Assembly: GCF_023715655.1 (NCBI RefSeq)
Contig: NZ_JAMBON010000001.1
Span: 310,001-374,000, forward strand
Length of the DNA: 64,000 nt
From: Oceanobacillus luteolus
Lineage (GTDB): Bacteria; Bacillota; Bacilli; Bacillales; Amphibacillaceae
Direction: 5' to 3'
Of this stretch, positions 9,506 to 18,461 are shown piece by piece. A program made the translations under genes and the position numbers. The first letter of the stretch is position 1; every line of letters starts with the position of its first letter. Under the pieces are notes generated by a model. That model searched no databases. It saw nothing but the letters and a program-made list of their open reading frames with translations, and was not told where the DNA came from.

Positions 9506-9925
9506 CTACTCTGATATGTTAGTTAATGTTTTGCCCGTTTTGCCTTCTAAAACATTTCCGCCAGTTGACTCGATAATTCGATTAGTTACTTCACGGGAAA
9601 TCGTAGCGGATACGAGTTGAAGAACATCGTTTACAGTCACTTGGATTTCCTTGAATTCAGAAACGATTGGAATTCCATCCAGCTCTTCCTGCATGCGATC
9701 AAGTTCTTCTTCGACACGAGTTAATGCTTCTTTTTTATCATACGCTTGTAAATTTACAGCTTGTTTTTGTAAAGCTTTAATCTTTTTAATCAAACTTTGG
9801 ACCTTAATATTTTGATTGATCTTTACTTCCAGTTCTTTGAAACGATCAATCTCCTCAGTATTTGCAAGCATTTCTGCTAATCTCTTTGCTTCTTCAAGCA
9901 CTTCTTTTCTCGTATATTGTGCCAT
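9506..9925 (-). CDS. ricA: RicA/YmcA, RNase Y-associated Y-complex subunit
   Basis: RicA (YmcA) works with RicF (YlbF) and RicT (YaaT) as a complex that directs RNase Y cleavage and influences competence, biofilm and sporulation in B. subtilis. The 139-residue, mainly helical product belongs to the YlbF/YmcA family, with the conserved run IKALQKQAVNLQAY and the C-terminal part NDVLQLVSATISREVTNRIIESTGG. Its ATG follows the miaB stop directly (9926), indicating translational coupling. Oddly, the translation contains no cysteine at all, although the B. subtilis protein is reported to contribute a C-terminal cysteine to the complex's iron-sulfur clusters. Its functional partner rny is about 3.5 kb away. 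Confidence 0.92.
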   Translation of the reverse strand: MAQYTRKEVLEEAKRLAEMLANTEEIDRFKELEVKINQNIKVQSLIKKIKALQKQAVNLQAYDKKEALTRVEEELDRMQEELDGIPIVSEFKEIQVTVNDVLQLVSATISREVTNRIIESTGGNVLEGKTGKTLTNISE

Positions 9926-11482
9926 TTATGTCACCTCAATTTTATTTTCTACCATAACCCCATCTAAGGACCAGGTTTTTGTTTCTGTGATTTCTACATC
10001 AACGATTTGTCCAATCGCTGATTTTGGCCCTTTAAAGTTCACAAGTTTATTTTTCTCTGTATAACCTGCGAGAATTTCAGGGTTCTTTTTACTTACACCT
10101 TCAACCAGTACTTTAACGGTTTTACCTTTATATTTCTTCATTGACTCTGCTGCTTGCCTGTTTACTAGCTCATTCAGACGATACAAGCGTTGTTTCTTCA
10201 CTTCTTCTGGTACATCGTCTTTTTTCATGGCTGCAGGCGTTCCCTCTCTAGGAGAATAAATAAAGGTATAGGCTGCTTCAAAGCCCACTTCTTCCATCAA
10301 TGTCATTGTCTCCTCGAACTGTTCTTCTGTTTCATTCGGGAAACCGACGATAATATCTGTTGTTAATGTGACATTTGGGATAGCAGCTTTGATTTTACGT
10401 ACTAACTCGAGATAATCTTCTCGTGTATATTTACGGTTCATTTTCTTAAGTATTTCAGAGCTCCCAGATTGGACTGGCAAATGGATATGGTCTAACAAGT
10501 TTCCACCTTGTGCTAATACTTCTATTAGATGGTCGTCGAAATCACGTGGATGAGACGTGGTAAAACGGACTCTCGGGATATCGATTTTATGGATGTCGTT
10601 CATTAGATCCCCAAACGTATAATCAATGTCCTCAAAGTCCTTCCCGTATGCGTTCACATTTTGACCTAGCAAAGTTACTTCTTTATATCCTTGTGCGACT
10701 AGATGTCTCACTTCTTGGATAATATCCTCAGGTCTTCTACTTCGCTCTTTACCCCTTGTCATCGGTACGATACAGTACGTACAGAACTTGTCGCAACCAT
10801 ACATAATATTAACCCATGCTTTAATCTTACCATTACGGGCTTTTGGCAGGTTTTCAATAATATCGCCTTCTTTTGACCAAACTTCCACGACCATTTCCTT
10901 ACCAAACATCGCTTCTTTAATCAAGTGAGGAAGACGATGGATATTATGGGTACCAAAGATAAGATCAATATGCTGATGTTTCTTCAAGATCCTATTGACT
11001 ACGGACTCTTCTTGAGACATACAACCACAAATCCCTATGATTAAATCTGGATTTTCCAGTTTCAATGGTTTTAAATGTCCTATTTCACCAAACACTTTAT
11101 TTTCCGCATTTTCACGGATGGCACAAGTATTTAGTAAAATTACATCTGCATCCTTTACATCGTCAGTTGCGGTATAGCCCATTTCTATAAAAATACCGGC
11201 CATCACTTCCGTATCATGTTCATTCATTTGACAACCATATGTCCGGATCAAGAACTTTTTACCCTGTCCGATTGTTTGCATATCTTCCGGAATTGTGAAG
11301 TCATATTTAAATTGAACTTCTTCTCTTTTTCTTTTTCTAGCTTTCTTTATATCTGGAGTTTGAGGTGAATAGCTCGTATGGAAATACTTAGCGATCATTT
11401 CATCACTTGAGGTATTTCGGATACGCTCAACATTTTGTTCCGGACTAATTTGAGCCTGCTCTTTCCTTTGCTCCTCGTTCAT
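9926..11482 (-). CDS. miaB: tRNA methylthiotransferase MiaB
   Basis: MiaB converts i6A37 to ms2i6A37 in tRNA using two 4Fe-4S clusters. The 518-residue protein has a roughly 75-residue polar N-terminal extension found in Bacillus MiaB. Then come the UPF0004 domain with three cluster cysteines ([10 protein letters not shown] at about 84, [20 protein letters not shown]), the radical-SAM CDKFCTYC motif near 229-236, and a C-terminal TRAM domain (about 440-505). It forms a tight pair with ricA. MiaA, which makes its substrate, is also in this window. A conventional ribosome-binding site precedes the ATG. Confidence 0.97.
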   Translation of the reverse strand: MNEEQRKEQAQISPEQNVERIRNTSSDEMIAKYFHTSYSPQTPDIKKARKRKREEVQFKYDFTIPEDMQTIGQGKKFLIRTYGCQMNEHDTEVMAGIFIEMGYTATDDVKDADVILLNTCAIRENAENKVFGEIGHLKPLKLENPDLIIGICGCMSQEESVVNRILKKHQHIDLIFGTHNIHRLPHLIKEAMFGKEMVVEVWSKEGDIIENLPKARNGKIKAWVNIMYGCDKFCTYCIVPMTRGKERSRRPEDIIQEVRHLVAQGYKEVTLLGQNVNAYGKDFEDIDYTFGDLMNDIHKIDIPRVRFTTSHPRDFDDHLIEVLAQGGNLLDHIHLPVQSGSSEILKKMNRKYTREDYLELVRKIKAAIPNVTLTTDIIVGFPNETEEQFEETMTLMEEVGFEAAYTFIYSPREGTPAAMKKDDVPEEVKKQRLYRLNELVNRQAAESMKKYKGKTVKVLVEGVSKKNPEILAGYTEKNKLVNFKGPKSAIGQIVDVEITETKTWSLDGVMVENKIEVT

Positions 11483-11589
11483 GACTGATCTCCTTTCAAC
11501 TAATTGTCATGTATGTATAAGGGTACATTATACTAGTATAAGGCTTCTAAATAAATTTAACAATATATACAGATAAACTGCAAATAAAA

Positions 11590-11613
11590 ACCTTCCTTTC
11601 AGATAAGGAAGGT
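11590..11613 (-). terminator. Intrinsic terminator after spoVS
   Basis: Stem ACCTTCCTT / AAGGAAGGT with a six-base loop; on the minus strand it is followed by a T-run (GGTTTTTATTT). It lies just past the spoVS stop and isolates spoVS from miaB. Confidence 0.9.
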
Positions 11614-11631
11614 GTAGAAGCTACTTCAGTA

Positions 11632-11892
11632 TTACCTCGGTTCAATGATTAATTTGATTGCTGTTCTTTCTTCATTGTCAATTAATATATCTGTAAATGC
11701 TGGTATACAAATAAGGTCTACTCCACTAGGCGCAACAAACCCTCTGGCAATCGCTACAGCTTTAATTGATTGATTTAATGCTCCTGCACCGATTGCTTGT
11801 ATTTCTGCAGTTCCTCGTTCCCGCAGCACATTTGCCAGAGCCCCCGCGACCGAATTTGGGTTAGATTTAGATGAAACTTTTAATACTTCCAT
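11632..11892 (-). CDS. spoVS: Stage V sporulation protein S
   Basis: SpoVS is an 86-residue Alba-like protein required for stage V of sporulation and affecting septation in B. subtilis; its biochemical role is unclear. The sequence is typical and extremely conserved: MEVLKVSSKSNPNSVAGAL at the start, AEIQAIGAGALNQSIKAVAIARG in the middle and AIKLIIEPR at the end. A good ribosome-binding site precedes the ATG. The gene is monocistronic, flanked by a terminator below and an intergenic region above that holds a possible SigH promoter. Confidence 0.97.
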   Translation of the reverse strand: MEVLKVSSKSNPNSVAGALANVLRERGTAEIQAIGAGALNQSIKAVAIARGFVAPSGVDLICIPAFTDILIDNEERTAIKLIIEPR

Positions 11893-11935
11893 TACTAGTA
11901 CCTCCCTTACCTCAGTTTTGTGGTCCTATCACTAC

Positions 11936-11965
11936 TATATTCTTGGAGTTGTACGCTTATTCCCT
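11936..11965 (-). promoter_or_regulatory. Possible SigH-type promoter for spoVS
   Basis: On the minus strand AGGGAAT (11959-11965) and GAATATA (11936-11942) resemble the SigH -35 (AGGAWWT) and -10 (GAATWW) boxes, with near-correct spacing, about 45 bases before the start. In B. subtilis spoVS depends on SigH. Both boxes have deviations, so this is only a candidate. Confidence 0.35.
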
Positions 11966-12018
11966 TAACCTGTATAAAGCTGACAATGAAGAAATTCTGA
12001 TACTTTCATAGTAAGAAA

Positions 12019-12816
12019 TCAGCTGAAAAAGGGATGGTCATCATTGATCATGATCCGTTCAATTTTTGTTGACTTCCCACTTTTTGTATCAACGGAAACA
12101 AGCACTGCGTTTAATTGGTTTTTACCCTTTTTTGTAATTTCAAAACGTACAGGTAAGGAGGTGAGAAAACGTTTTAATACCGCTTCTCGTTCGACACCTA
12201 GTATTCCCTCATAAGGTCCCGTCATGCCTACATCTGTTATGTATGCGGTGCCTTCAGGCAAGATTCGTTCATCCGCTGTTTGCGTATGGGTGTGCGTTCC
12301 CACAACTGCACTAACTCGGCCATCGACGTACCAACCAAAAGCTTGTTTTTCACTTGTGGCTTCAGCATGAAAATCCACAAAAATTATATTTGTCCTTTTG
12401 CTCGCTTCATTAATTAATTCATCGATTTTCTGGAAAGGATCGTCAATTGCCGGAAGAAAAGTTCTTCCTTGAAGATTAATAACAGCTACTTCTATATTGT
12501 TAACTGTTAAAAATACCAGACCTTTCCCAGGGTTATTCTCAGGAAAATTCGCTGGTCGAATAAGATATTTTGCGTCATCAATGAAGTCGAATATTTCCTT
12601 TTTGTCCCAAGTATGGTTACCCATCGTTATGGCTTGAGCACCCCATTCAAGGAAGTTTCGGTAGATCTCTTCGGTAATCCCTTTTCCTGCCGCAGCATTT
12701 TCACCATTCAATATCGTAATGGTTGGTCTGTATTTTTCTTTTAGTTTAGGGAGATATTCCTTCACCATATCCCGTCCTGGAGAACCAACCACATCACCAA
12801 TAAATAATATTTTCAT
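12019..12816 (-). CDS. ymdB: Metallophosphodiesterase YmdB
   Basis: YmdB is a calcineurin-like phosphodiesterase that hydrolyses 2',3'-cyclic nucleotides and affects biofilm and motility gene expression in B. subtilis. The 265-residue protein shows the di-metal ligands in order: Asp8 in GDVVGSPGRD, Glu39-Asn40 in NGENAAAG, Asn67-His68 in MGNHTWD, His150 in DFHAEATSE, and His175/His177 in GTHTHTQTAD. Length matches the family. It follows rny, as in B. subtilis, but here 618 bases holding two repeat elements separate the genes, and rny has its own terminator, so the two may no longer be co-transcribed. Confidence 0.95.
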   Translation of the reverse strand: MKILFIGDVVGSPGRDMVKEYLPKLKEKYRPTITILNGENAAAGKGITEEIYRNFLEWGAQAITMGNHTWDKKEIFDFIDDAKYLIRPANFPENNPGKGLVFLTVNNIEVAVINLQGRTFLPAIDDPFQKIDELINEASKRTNIIFVDFHAEATSEKQAFGWYVDGRVSAVVGTHTHTQTADERILPEGTAYITDVGMTGPYEGILGVEREAVLKRFLTSLPVRFEITKKGKNQLNAVLVSVDTKSGKSTKIERIMINDDHPFFS

Positions 12817-12890
12817 TCTTTAATCATCCTAATCTTTAATAATTTATTTATAGTCTTTGCAAATTAAGAATAGAAACCTTACTATCTAAA

Positions 12891-13027
12891 GTCCGAGTCC
12901 AAATACTTTTCGCTTTCAACAGGCGGCCCGTGAGCCTCCGACGGAAAGGCCGTGGCATTCTTAGTCTGACGGGGCCACGCTCTTTTCCATCCTCCTGCAG
13001 GAGTCTTGAGGTTTTTAAACTGCTCCC
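12891..13027. repeat. Decayed palindromic repeat, copy B (inverted)
   Basis: Resembles the reverse complement of copy D: AGTCCAAATAC followed by TTCGCTTTC, GAGCCTCC, TCCTGCAGGAGTCTTGAGG and a degenerate right arm (TTTTTAAACTGC). The arms are no longer perfectly complementary and there are small gaps. It lies in the 618-base gap between rny and ymdB, about 170 bases from intact copy C and in opposite orientation. An open reading frame crossing it (12848-13048) has an arginine-rich, repeat-derived translation and is not a gene. Confidence 0.75.
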
Positions 13028-13186
13028 TGCTTTAAGTTTATTTGGCACATCGTACTATACCCAGCATAGAGCTATAACATTCACTTGGCTAAAAAATATA
13101 TAATAATGCCATATTTTCAATGCTAAATTACGGTCTATATGTGGCTAGCTTTACTCAATAATGCAAAGTTCAAACTTTCGATTTCG

Positions 13187-13322
13187 CTCGGAGCAGCCGC
13201 CGATACACCGAAGACTCCTGTGGGAGCAGAGGCAAAGGTGAGACCCCGCAAGGCGTTTGCGCCTGAGGAGGCTCACCAGCCGCCCACGGAAAGCGAAGGT
13301 GTATCGGCGGCTGCGGACTACC
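13187..13322. repeat. Long palindromic repeat, copy C
   Basis: Core arms GCAGCCGCCGATACACC (13193-13209) and its exact reverse complement (13298-13314). Nested inside are GTGGG (13221-13225) pairing with CCCAC (13282-13286), GGTGAG pairing with CTCACC, and a small apical stem AAGGCG TTTG CGCCT. It is the longest and best preserved copy in the window. Relative to copy A, one arm position has changed C to G with the matching change in the other arm. The rest of the rny-ymdB gap (12817-13407) is AT-rich with no gene I can support. Confidence 0.9.
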
Positions 13323-13407
13323 AATAGTAGTCTTGGGATATTTTAAGTTAAGTAATTTGCAGCTTATTATATAATGTATCCCCACTGTTTAACTAAACAA
13401 ATAGAAA

Positions 13408-13440
13408 AAATAAAAGCAGTCGAAATGACTGCTTTTATTT
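13408..13440 (-). terminator. Intrinsic terminator overlapping the rny stop codon
   Basis: A perfect 14-base-pair stem AAATAAAAGCAGTC / GACTGCTTTTATTT with the loop GAAAT; the last rny codons and stop lie in its upstream arm. T-rich tail on the minus strand. Confidence 0.93.
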
Positions 13441-15000
13441 GGCATATTCAACTGCTCTTGTTTCTCTAATTACAGTCACTTTAATGTGACCTGGATAATC
13501 AAGCTCGCTTTCGATTCGATTTCGAATATCTCTCGCCACTCGAACGGATTCAAGATCATCAATTTCATCAGGTTTAACCATAATGCGAATTTCTCGTCCC
13601 GCCTGAATAGCGTAAGATTTCTCTACTCCTTCAAAGGACTCGGAAATCTCTTCAAGCTTTTCTAAACGCTTAATATAATTCTCCAGTGTTTCACTTCTTG
13701 CACCAGGTCTAGCTGCTGATAAAGCATCAGCTGCAGCGACTAATACAGAAATAATTGAGGTAGGTTCTTCATCACCGTGGTGTGAAGCGATAGAATTGAT
13801 AACAACCTCATGTTCTTTATATTTTTGAGCAAGCTCTTTACCAATTTCTACGTGACTGCCTTCAACTTCATGGTCAACTGCTTTCCCGATATCATGAAGT
13901 AAACCAGCTCTTCTTGCTAATATTACATCTTCTCCTAGTTCTGCAGCAAGCAAACCGGATAAGTAAGCAACTTCCGCTGAATGTTTCAATACGTTTTGAC
14001 CATAGCTTGTACGATATTTTAGACGACCTAGTATTTTAACTAGATCAGGGTGCAGTCCGTGCACACCAACTTCGAATGTCGTTTCTTCACCGACTTCACG
14101 GATATATTCATCAACCTCACGTCTCGCCTTATCTACCATTTCTTCAATTCGCGCTGGATGGATTCTACCGTCCTGTACGAGTTTTTCTAATGCCATACGG
14201 GCGATTTCCCGGCGAATTGGGTCAAATCCAGATAAAATAACAGCTTCTGGTGTATCATCAATGATTAAATCAATACCAGTCAACGTTTCTAATGTCCTTA
14301 TATTTCTTCCTTCTCGTCCAATGATGCGACCTTTCATCTCATCATTAGGAAGGTTTACGACAGATACGGTTGTTTCAGCAACATGATCTGCAGCACAGCG
14401 TTGTAAAGCTAATGAAAGGATATTTTTCGCTTTCTTGTCCGCTTCCTCTTTCGCCTGATTTTCTGCTTCTTTAATCATGATAGCTGCTTCGTGCTTAACT
14501 TCTTTTTCAATGCGTTCTAAAATAATTTGTTTAGCTTGGTCCGTTGTATATCCTGAAATACGTTCAAGTTCAGCCTGCTGCTCATCTTTTAAAGCTTCCA
14601 CTTTGCTTTCTAATGCTTCAATTTGTTGTTGTCTCTCTGCTAAAGAATCTTCCCTTTTTTCCAGTGATAATTCACGTGTATCAAGGGTGATACTCTTCTT
14701 GTCAAGAAGATCTTCTTTTTGAGTCAAACGATTTTCTTGCCTCTGGAGTTCCGCACGACGTTCACGCAGCTCATCCTCTGCTTGCTGACGTAATTTATGG
14801 TTCTCGTCTCTTGCTTCAAGGAGGGCTTCCTTTTTAGCTGCATCCGCATTTCGATTTGCTTCCTCTACTATTTGCTTTGCCAAGTTTTCTGCACTGGAAA
14901 TTTTAGCCTCAGCAATCGATTTACGAATCAGATAACCAACAAACAGACCTATGATAAGGATGAATACTAGCAAAAGGGAGATGATTAAAGGGTGGTCCAT
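13435..15000 (-). CDS. rny: Ribonuclease Y
   Basis: RNase Y is the membrane-anchored endoribonuclease that starts bulk mRNA decay in Firmicutes. From the chosen start the protein has 521 residues, the normal length. It has an N-terminal membrane segment ([21 protein letters not shown]), a long Glu/Lys/Gln-rich coiled coil to about residue 190, a KH domain with [10 protein letters not shown], an HD domain with [12 protein letters not shown] near 366, and a C-terminal domain. The ATG at 15000 has AGGAGGTG six bases upstream; an in-frame ATG 12 codons earlier does not. A consensus promoter lies at 15103-15130. RicA, which directs its cleavages, is in the same window. Confidence 0.97.
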   Translation of the reverse strand: MDHPLIISLLLVFILIIGLFVGYLIRKSIAEAKISSAENLAKQIVEEANRNADAAKKEALLEARDENHKLRQQAEDELRERRAELQRQENRLTQKEDLLDKKSITLDTRELSLEKREDSLAERQQQIEALESKVEALKDEQQAELERISGYTTDQAKQIILERIEKEVKHEAAIMIKEAENQAKEEADKKAKNILSLALQRCAADHVAETTVSVVNLPNDEMKGRIIGREGRNIRTLETLTGIDLIIDDTPEAVILSGFDPIRREIARMALEKLVQDGRIHPARIEEMVDKARREVDEYIREVGEETTFEVGVHGLHPDLVKILGRLKYRTSYGQNVLKHSAEVAYLSGLLAAELGEDVILARRAGLLHDIGKAVDHEVEGSHVEIGKELAQKYKEHEVVINSIASHHGDEEPTSIISVLVAAADALSAARPGARSETLENYIKRLEKLEEISESFEGVEKSYAIQAGREIRIMVKPDEIDDLESVRVARDIRNRIESELDYPGHIKVTVIRETRAVEYAK

Positions 15001-15102
15001 AATTTCACCTCCTATTGCTATAAAGTTGTTGTACAATTCATTATTTTCTTCATGTACCCATTATCAATGCAAGGATTAATAATTAACGTATAATTGAATA
15101 AA

Positions 15103-15130
15103 ATTATACATTGTTAATTTTAATTGTCAA
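15103..15130 (-). promoter_or_regulatory. SigA promoter for rny
   Basis: TTGACA (15125-15130) and TATAAT (15103-15108) on the minus strand, both perfect hexamers 16 bases apart, about 100 bases before the rny start. Confidence 0.8.
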
Positions 15131-15175
15131 TTTACTTATTGTCAAGGAAACATAGGCAGTATTTTACATAAAAAA

Positions 15176-15208
15176 AGCTGTTCACCCAATGTAATTGGAT
15201 GGACAGCT
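15176..15208 (-). terminator. Intrinsic terminator after recA
   Basis: Imperfect stem with end blocks AGCTGT / ACAGCT and inner block CCAAT / ATTGG, followed on the minus strand by seven Ts. It lies just past the recA stop codon. Confidence 0.88.
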
Positions 15209-15214
15209 CGCTTA

Positions 15215-16264
15215 TTATATATCTAAACTTTCTTGCTCTTCTGGTGAAGCTACGTCGTCCTCATTCACATTTGCATTTGCTTCAAGAGAATAATGTTTAC
15301 GGATCTCACTATTAACTTCGTCAAAGATTTCCGGATTTTCTTTCATAAATTGTTTTGCATTTTCCCTACCTTGACCTAGACGTTCACCTTTATAGGAATA
15401 CCAAGCTCCACTTTTTTGGATGATATCCAGCTCAGCACCCACATCGATGATCTCGCCTTCTTTAGAAACACCTTCACCATACATTATATCCACTTCTGCT
15501 TGTTTAAATGGCGGTGCTACTTTATTTTTTACAACTTTGACACGAGTTCGGTTACCGATCATTTCATTGCCTTGCTTCAATGTTTCCGCTCGGCGCACTT
15601 CTAGACGGACGGATGAATAGAACTTCAATGCTCGTCCCCCCGGAGTCGTTTCAGGGTTACCAAACATGACACCAATTTTTTCACGTACTTGGTTGATGAA
15701 AATGGCAGTAGCGTTCGATTTATTGATTGCACCTGATAGTTTACGAAGAGCTTGTGACATTAATCGAGCCTGTAGACCCATATGAGAGTCTCCCATTTCA
15801 CCTTCAATTTCAGCCTTCGGTACAAGAGCCGCAACTGAGTCTACAACAATGATATCTACAGCACCGCTTCGTACAAGAGCTTCTGTGATTTCAAGAGCCT
15901 GCTCACCCGTATCAGGCTGGGATAACAGCAATTCATCAGTGTTTACACCAAGTGCACGAGCATAATTCGGATCCAATGCGTGCTCAGCATCGATAAAAGC
16001 AGCTTGTCCACCTTGCTTTTGCGCTTCTGCAATTGCATGTAAAGCAAAAGTTGTTTTACCCGAGGACTCAGGACCGTAAATCTCTACTACTCTACCTTTT
16101 GGATATCCACCAATTCCTAGCGCAACATCAAGTGCTAAAGAACCACTTGGGATGGTAGCTATCTTTTGATTTTGTTCTTCCCCAAGCTTCATGATCGATC
16201 CTTTACCAAATTGTTTCTCTATTTGTCTCAAAGCCATATCTAATGCTTGTTTTCTCTCACTCAA
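15215..16264 (-). CDS. recA: Recombinase RecA
   Basis: RecA forms filaments on single-stranded DNA, catalyses strand exchange and triggers LexA self-cleavage. The 349-residue protein has Walker [10 protein letters not shown] (about 64-72), the [12 protein letters not shown] Walker B segment, the L1/L2 loops including [17 protein letters not shown], and a short acidic C-terminal tail. The start codon is TTG at 16264, set by GGAGG eight to nine bases upstream and by family alignment ([23 protein letters not shown]). Promoter and LexA box lie directly upstream. It follows cinA, as in B. subtilis, with its own promoter and terminator. Confidence 0.98.
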   Translation of the reverse strand: MSERKQALDMALRQIEKQFGKGSIMKLGEEQNQKIATIPSGSLALDVALGIGGYPKGRVVEIYGPESSGKTTFALHAIAEAQKQGGQAAFIDAEHALDPNYARALGVNTDELLLSQPDTGEQALEITEALVRSGAVDIIVVDSVAALVPKAEIEGEMGDSHMGLQARLMSQALRKLSGAINKSNATAIFINQVREKIGVMFGNPETTPGGRALKFYSSVRLEVRRAETLKQGNEMIGNRTRVKVVKNKVAPPFKQAEVDIMYGEGVSKEGEIIDVGAELDIIQKSGAWYSYKGERLGQGRENAKQFMKENPEIFDEVNSEIRKHYSLEANANVNEDDVASPEEQESLDI

Positions 16265-16294
16265 TGAATTTACCTCCTCAAATTATCTATCTCC

Positions 16295-16323
16295 ATCATA
16301 CGCTTTTTTTCACCATTTGACAA
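16295..16323 (-). promoter_or_regulatory. SigA promoter for recA
   Basis: On the minus strand TTGTCA (16318-16323) and TATGAT (16295-16300) are separated by exactly 17 bases, about 30 bases before the TTG start codon. Confidence 0.8.
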
Positions 16324-16331
16324 GCAAAAAA

Positions 16332-16345
16332 CGAATAAACGTTCG
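16332..16345 (-). promoter_or_regulatory. LexA (SOS) box upstream of recA
   Basis: The minus strand reads CGAACGTTTATTCG, one mismatch from the Gram-positive LexA operator CGAACNNNNGTTCG. It lies eight bases upstream of the -35 box of the recA promoter, a suitable place for repression. Confidence 0.8.
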
Positions 16346-16439
16346 ATAATTTTCATACTGGATTAAGATGTCATTTTTAAGTTTTCAATAGAGTTGGAGA
16401 CTAGAAAGGTGAAGCTATAAGTGATTAAACCGATAGATA

Positions 16440-17690
16440 TTAAAGTTTTATAGCGTTTAAAATTAATTCCAGTCCTTTTAAAAGTGCACGGTTACGAATC
16501 ACATTACGATTTCCCTGTAACTGGAAACTATAAACTCGATCTTCCTCACCCTTGATAGACAATCCGATATGGACTGTTCCCACTTGTTTGCCTTCCATTT
16601 CTCCAGGACCAGCAACTCCTGTGAAACTGATTCCAATAGCTGAATTTAATTTATCTCTTACGTTTCTAGCTAACAGAATCGCGCACTCTTCACTTACAGT
16701 ACCTTTTTCTTCAATGAGTTGTTTGGGAATTTCCAATAGATTCATCTTCACGTCAGGGCTATAACATACAATCCCGCCCTGAACTACTGCACTTGCACCT
16801 GGAACAGTGACGAGACGCTCAATAAACTTGCCACCAGTCAAGCTTTCTGCAGCTGCAATCGATACTTTCTTGTGGTTCAATCTCTCAACAATCACTTGTT
16901 CAATTGTTTTTTCTCCCTCAGCTACGAAATAATCTCCTACCCTGTCAAGAATATCTGCTTTAGTTTTTGCTAGGAGTCTTTCCAAGGCTTCACTTGAATC
17001 TGCTTTGGCAGTCAGTCGAATGATAATTCCATCATCGGTTGCTAAAGGGGCTATCGTCGGATTCGTTTGCTTCTGAATTAAATCTTGCAATTCATGTTCT
17101 AACGTCGATTCACCGATACCAAGAAATTTTAAAATAGTTGATCGGATCATCTGTTCTTTACCTGTTAGTTTATAAAGATACGGTAAAATCTCATCGTTGA
17201 ATAAGGACTTCATCTCTCGTGGGACACCAGGAAGGAAAATCCAAGTCCTCTCATCAAATTGAACAATCATTCCTGGTGCCATGCCTTGTTTATTCTCTAA
17301 AACAGTAGCAGTTTCAAATACACGAGCCTGTTTACGATTATTCGGTGTCATCGTCCAACCAGTTTTCTGGAACCAAGTCTCTATCTTTTTCATAGAAGCT
17401 TCATGTTCCGTCATGGAAAGATTACTGAATGCCTGAAACGCTTCCCTTGTCAGATCGTCTTCAGTCGGTCCTAAACCTCCTGTAACAATGATAATATCCG
17501 AACGCTCATGGGCTTGTTTAAATGTATCTGTCACACGTTTTAGATTATCACCAACAACCACATGGTTAAAAACATTGATCCCATATAATGCTAGCTGTTG
17601 CGAAATCCATTGAGCATTCGTATTAGCAATTTGACCTAAAAGTAATTCGGTCCCGACTGCAACAATTTCAGCTTTGTACTGTTTCTTCAC
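16440..17690 (-). CDS. cinA: CinA: competence/damage-inducible protein
   Basis: CinA-type proteins combine an N-terminal molybdopterin-binding-like (COG1058) domain, in several bacteria acting as an ADP-ribose or nucleotide pyrophosphatase, with a C-terminal CinA domain that in some homologues deamidates NMN. The 416-residue length matches B. subtilis CinA. Seen: VGTELLLGQIANTNAQW and TGGLGPTEDDLT near the N-terminus, and AAAESLTGGKFIERLVTVPGAS near the C-terminal domain. The GTG start overlaps the pgsA stop in a GTGA, so translation is probably coupled. recA lies downstream. Confidence 0.93.
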   Translation of the reverse strand: MKKQYKAEIVAVGTELLLGQIANTNAQWISQQLALYGINVFNHVVVGDNLKRVTDTFKQAHERSDIIIVTGGLGPTEDDLTREAFQAFSNLSMTEHEASMKKIETWFQKTGWTMTPNNRKQARVFETATVLENKQGMAPGMIVQFDERTWIFLPGVPREMKSLFNDEILPYLYKLTGKEQMIRSTILKFLGIGESTLEHELQDLIQKQTNPTIAPLATDDGIIIRLTAKADSSEALERLLAKTKADILDRVGDYFVAEGEKTIEQVIVERLNHKKVSIAAAESLTGGKFIERLVTVPGASAVVQGGIVCYSPDVKMNLLEIPKQLIEEKGTVSEECAILLARNVRDKLNSAIGISFTGVAGPGEMEGKQVGTVHIGLSIKGEEDRVYSFQLQGNRNVIRNRALLKGLELILNAIKL

Positions 17691-18265
17691 TTCGAATCCC
17701 TCATTACATGCCAGTTTTTATAAAAATATTCAATACCAGATACAACAGTGAAAAATAAAGCTAAGTAAAGCATGATGGTTCCTAGAGGAAAGTTCAAGTA
17801 AGAGAACGGAAAATTATGAAGCAATAACAAAATAATAGCAATCATCTGTGTTGCTGTCTTTAATTTACCCATGTTCCCCGCAGCCATAACGATTCCTTCT
17901 CCTGCAGCAACGAGTCTTAAGCCAGTAACTGCAAATTCTCTACTGATAATGACGATAACAATCCATGCTGCCGCTAAATCCATTTCAACCAACATGATTA
18001 ATGCCGCAGATACAAGAAGCTTGTCTGCTAATGGATCAAGAAACTTACCAAGATTGGTGATGAGATTATATTTTCTTGCGTAATATCCGTCTACCCAATC
18101 TGTGGCAGAAGCGATGATGAATATCATTGCCGCGATGAAATGATGGATAGGTAATAAAGTGTTTCCTATATCCCACGCTCCGAAGTCTAGTGGTAAAGAG
18201 AGTATAAGGATAAATATCGGAATTAGAATGATACGAGAAATAGTAAGTTTGTTAGGTAAATTCAT
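17687..18265 (-). CDS. pgsA: CDP-diacylglycerol-glycerol-3-phosphate 3-phosphatidyltransferase
   Basis: PgsA makes phosphatidylglycerol-phosphate from CDP-diacylglycerol and glycerol-3-phosphate in the membrane. The CdsA that supplies CDP-diacylglycerol is also in this window. The 192-residue protein has several hydrophobic segments and the CDP-alcohol phosphatidyltransferase signature, DG-YY-AR, then eight residues, then G-KFL-D-PLA-D (about 62-86). The ATG at 18265 has GGAGG seven to eight bases upstream. Longer in-frame starts to 18367 add unrelated polar residues. It overlaps cinA. Confidence 0.95.
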   Translation of the reverse strand: MNLPNKLTISRIILIPIFILILSLPLDFGAWDIGNTLLPIHHFIAAMIFIIASATDWVDGYYARKYNLITNLGKFLDPLADKLLVSAALIMLVEMDLAAAWIVIVIISREFAVTGLRLVAAGEGIVMAAGNMGKLKTATQMIAIILLLLHNFPFSYLNFPLGTIMLYLALFFTVVSGIEYFYKNWHVMRDSK

Positions 18266-18420
18266 TGACTTTCCTCCTTGATTTTCCAATGATAATTTGT
18301 AATATCGAAATTTTATTAAGAATGGACCATAATTATAAAAATCTTTCGTGCTACTCCGTACACGCATTACCCGTAAATTCGTTAATCAAGTCCCAGATTT
18401 TTCTTATTATACCATAATAA

Positions 18421-18448
18421 AACCCTTCCGCATGCATTTGGAAGGGTT
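18421..18448 (-). terminator. Intrinsic terminator after rodZ
   Basis: Stem AACCCTTCC / GGAAGGGTT, loop about ten bases, followed on the minus strand by a TTTTATTAT tail. It separates rodZ from pgsA. Confidence 0.82.
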
Positions 18449-18461
18449 AATGCTCAAGACT

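Noticed and set aside
12848-13048. 66-codon open frame on the minus strand
   Set aside because: It runs through decayed repeat copy B, its translation is Arg/Pro/Leu-rich, and it has no ribosome-binding site or family similarity.
13139-13385. Open frames on both strands between rny and ymdB
   Set aside because: They are produced by the GC-rich palindromic repeat copy C and do not look like proteins.
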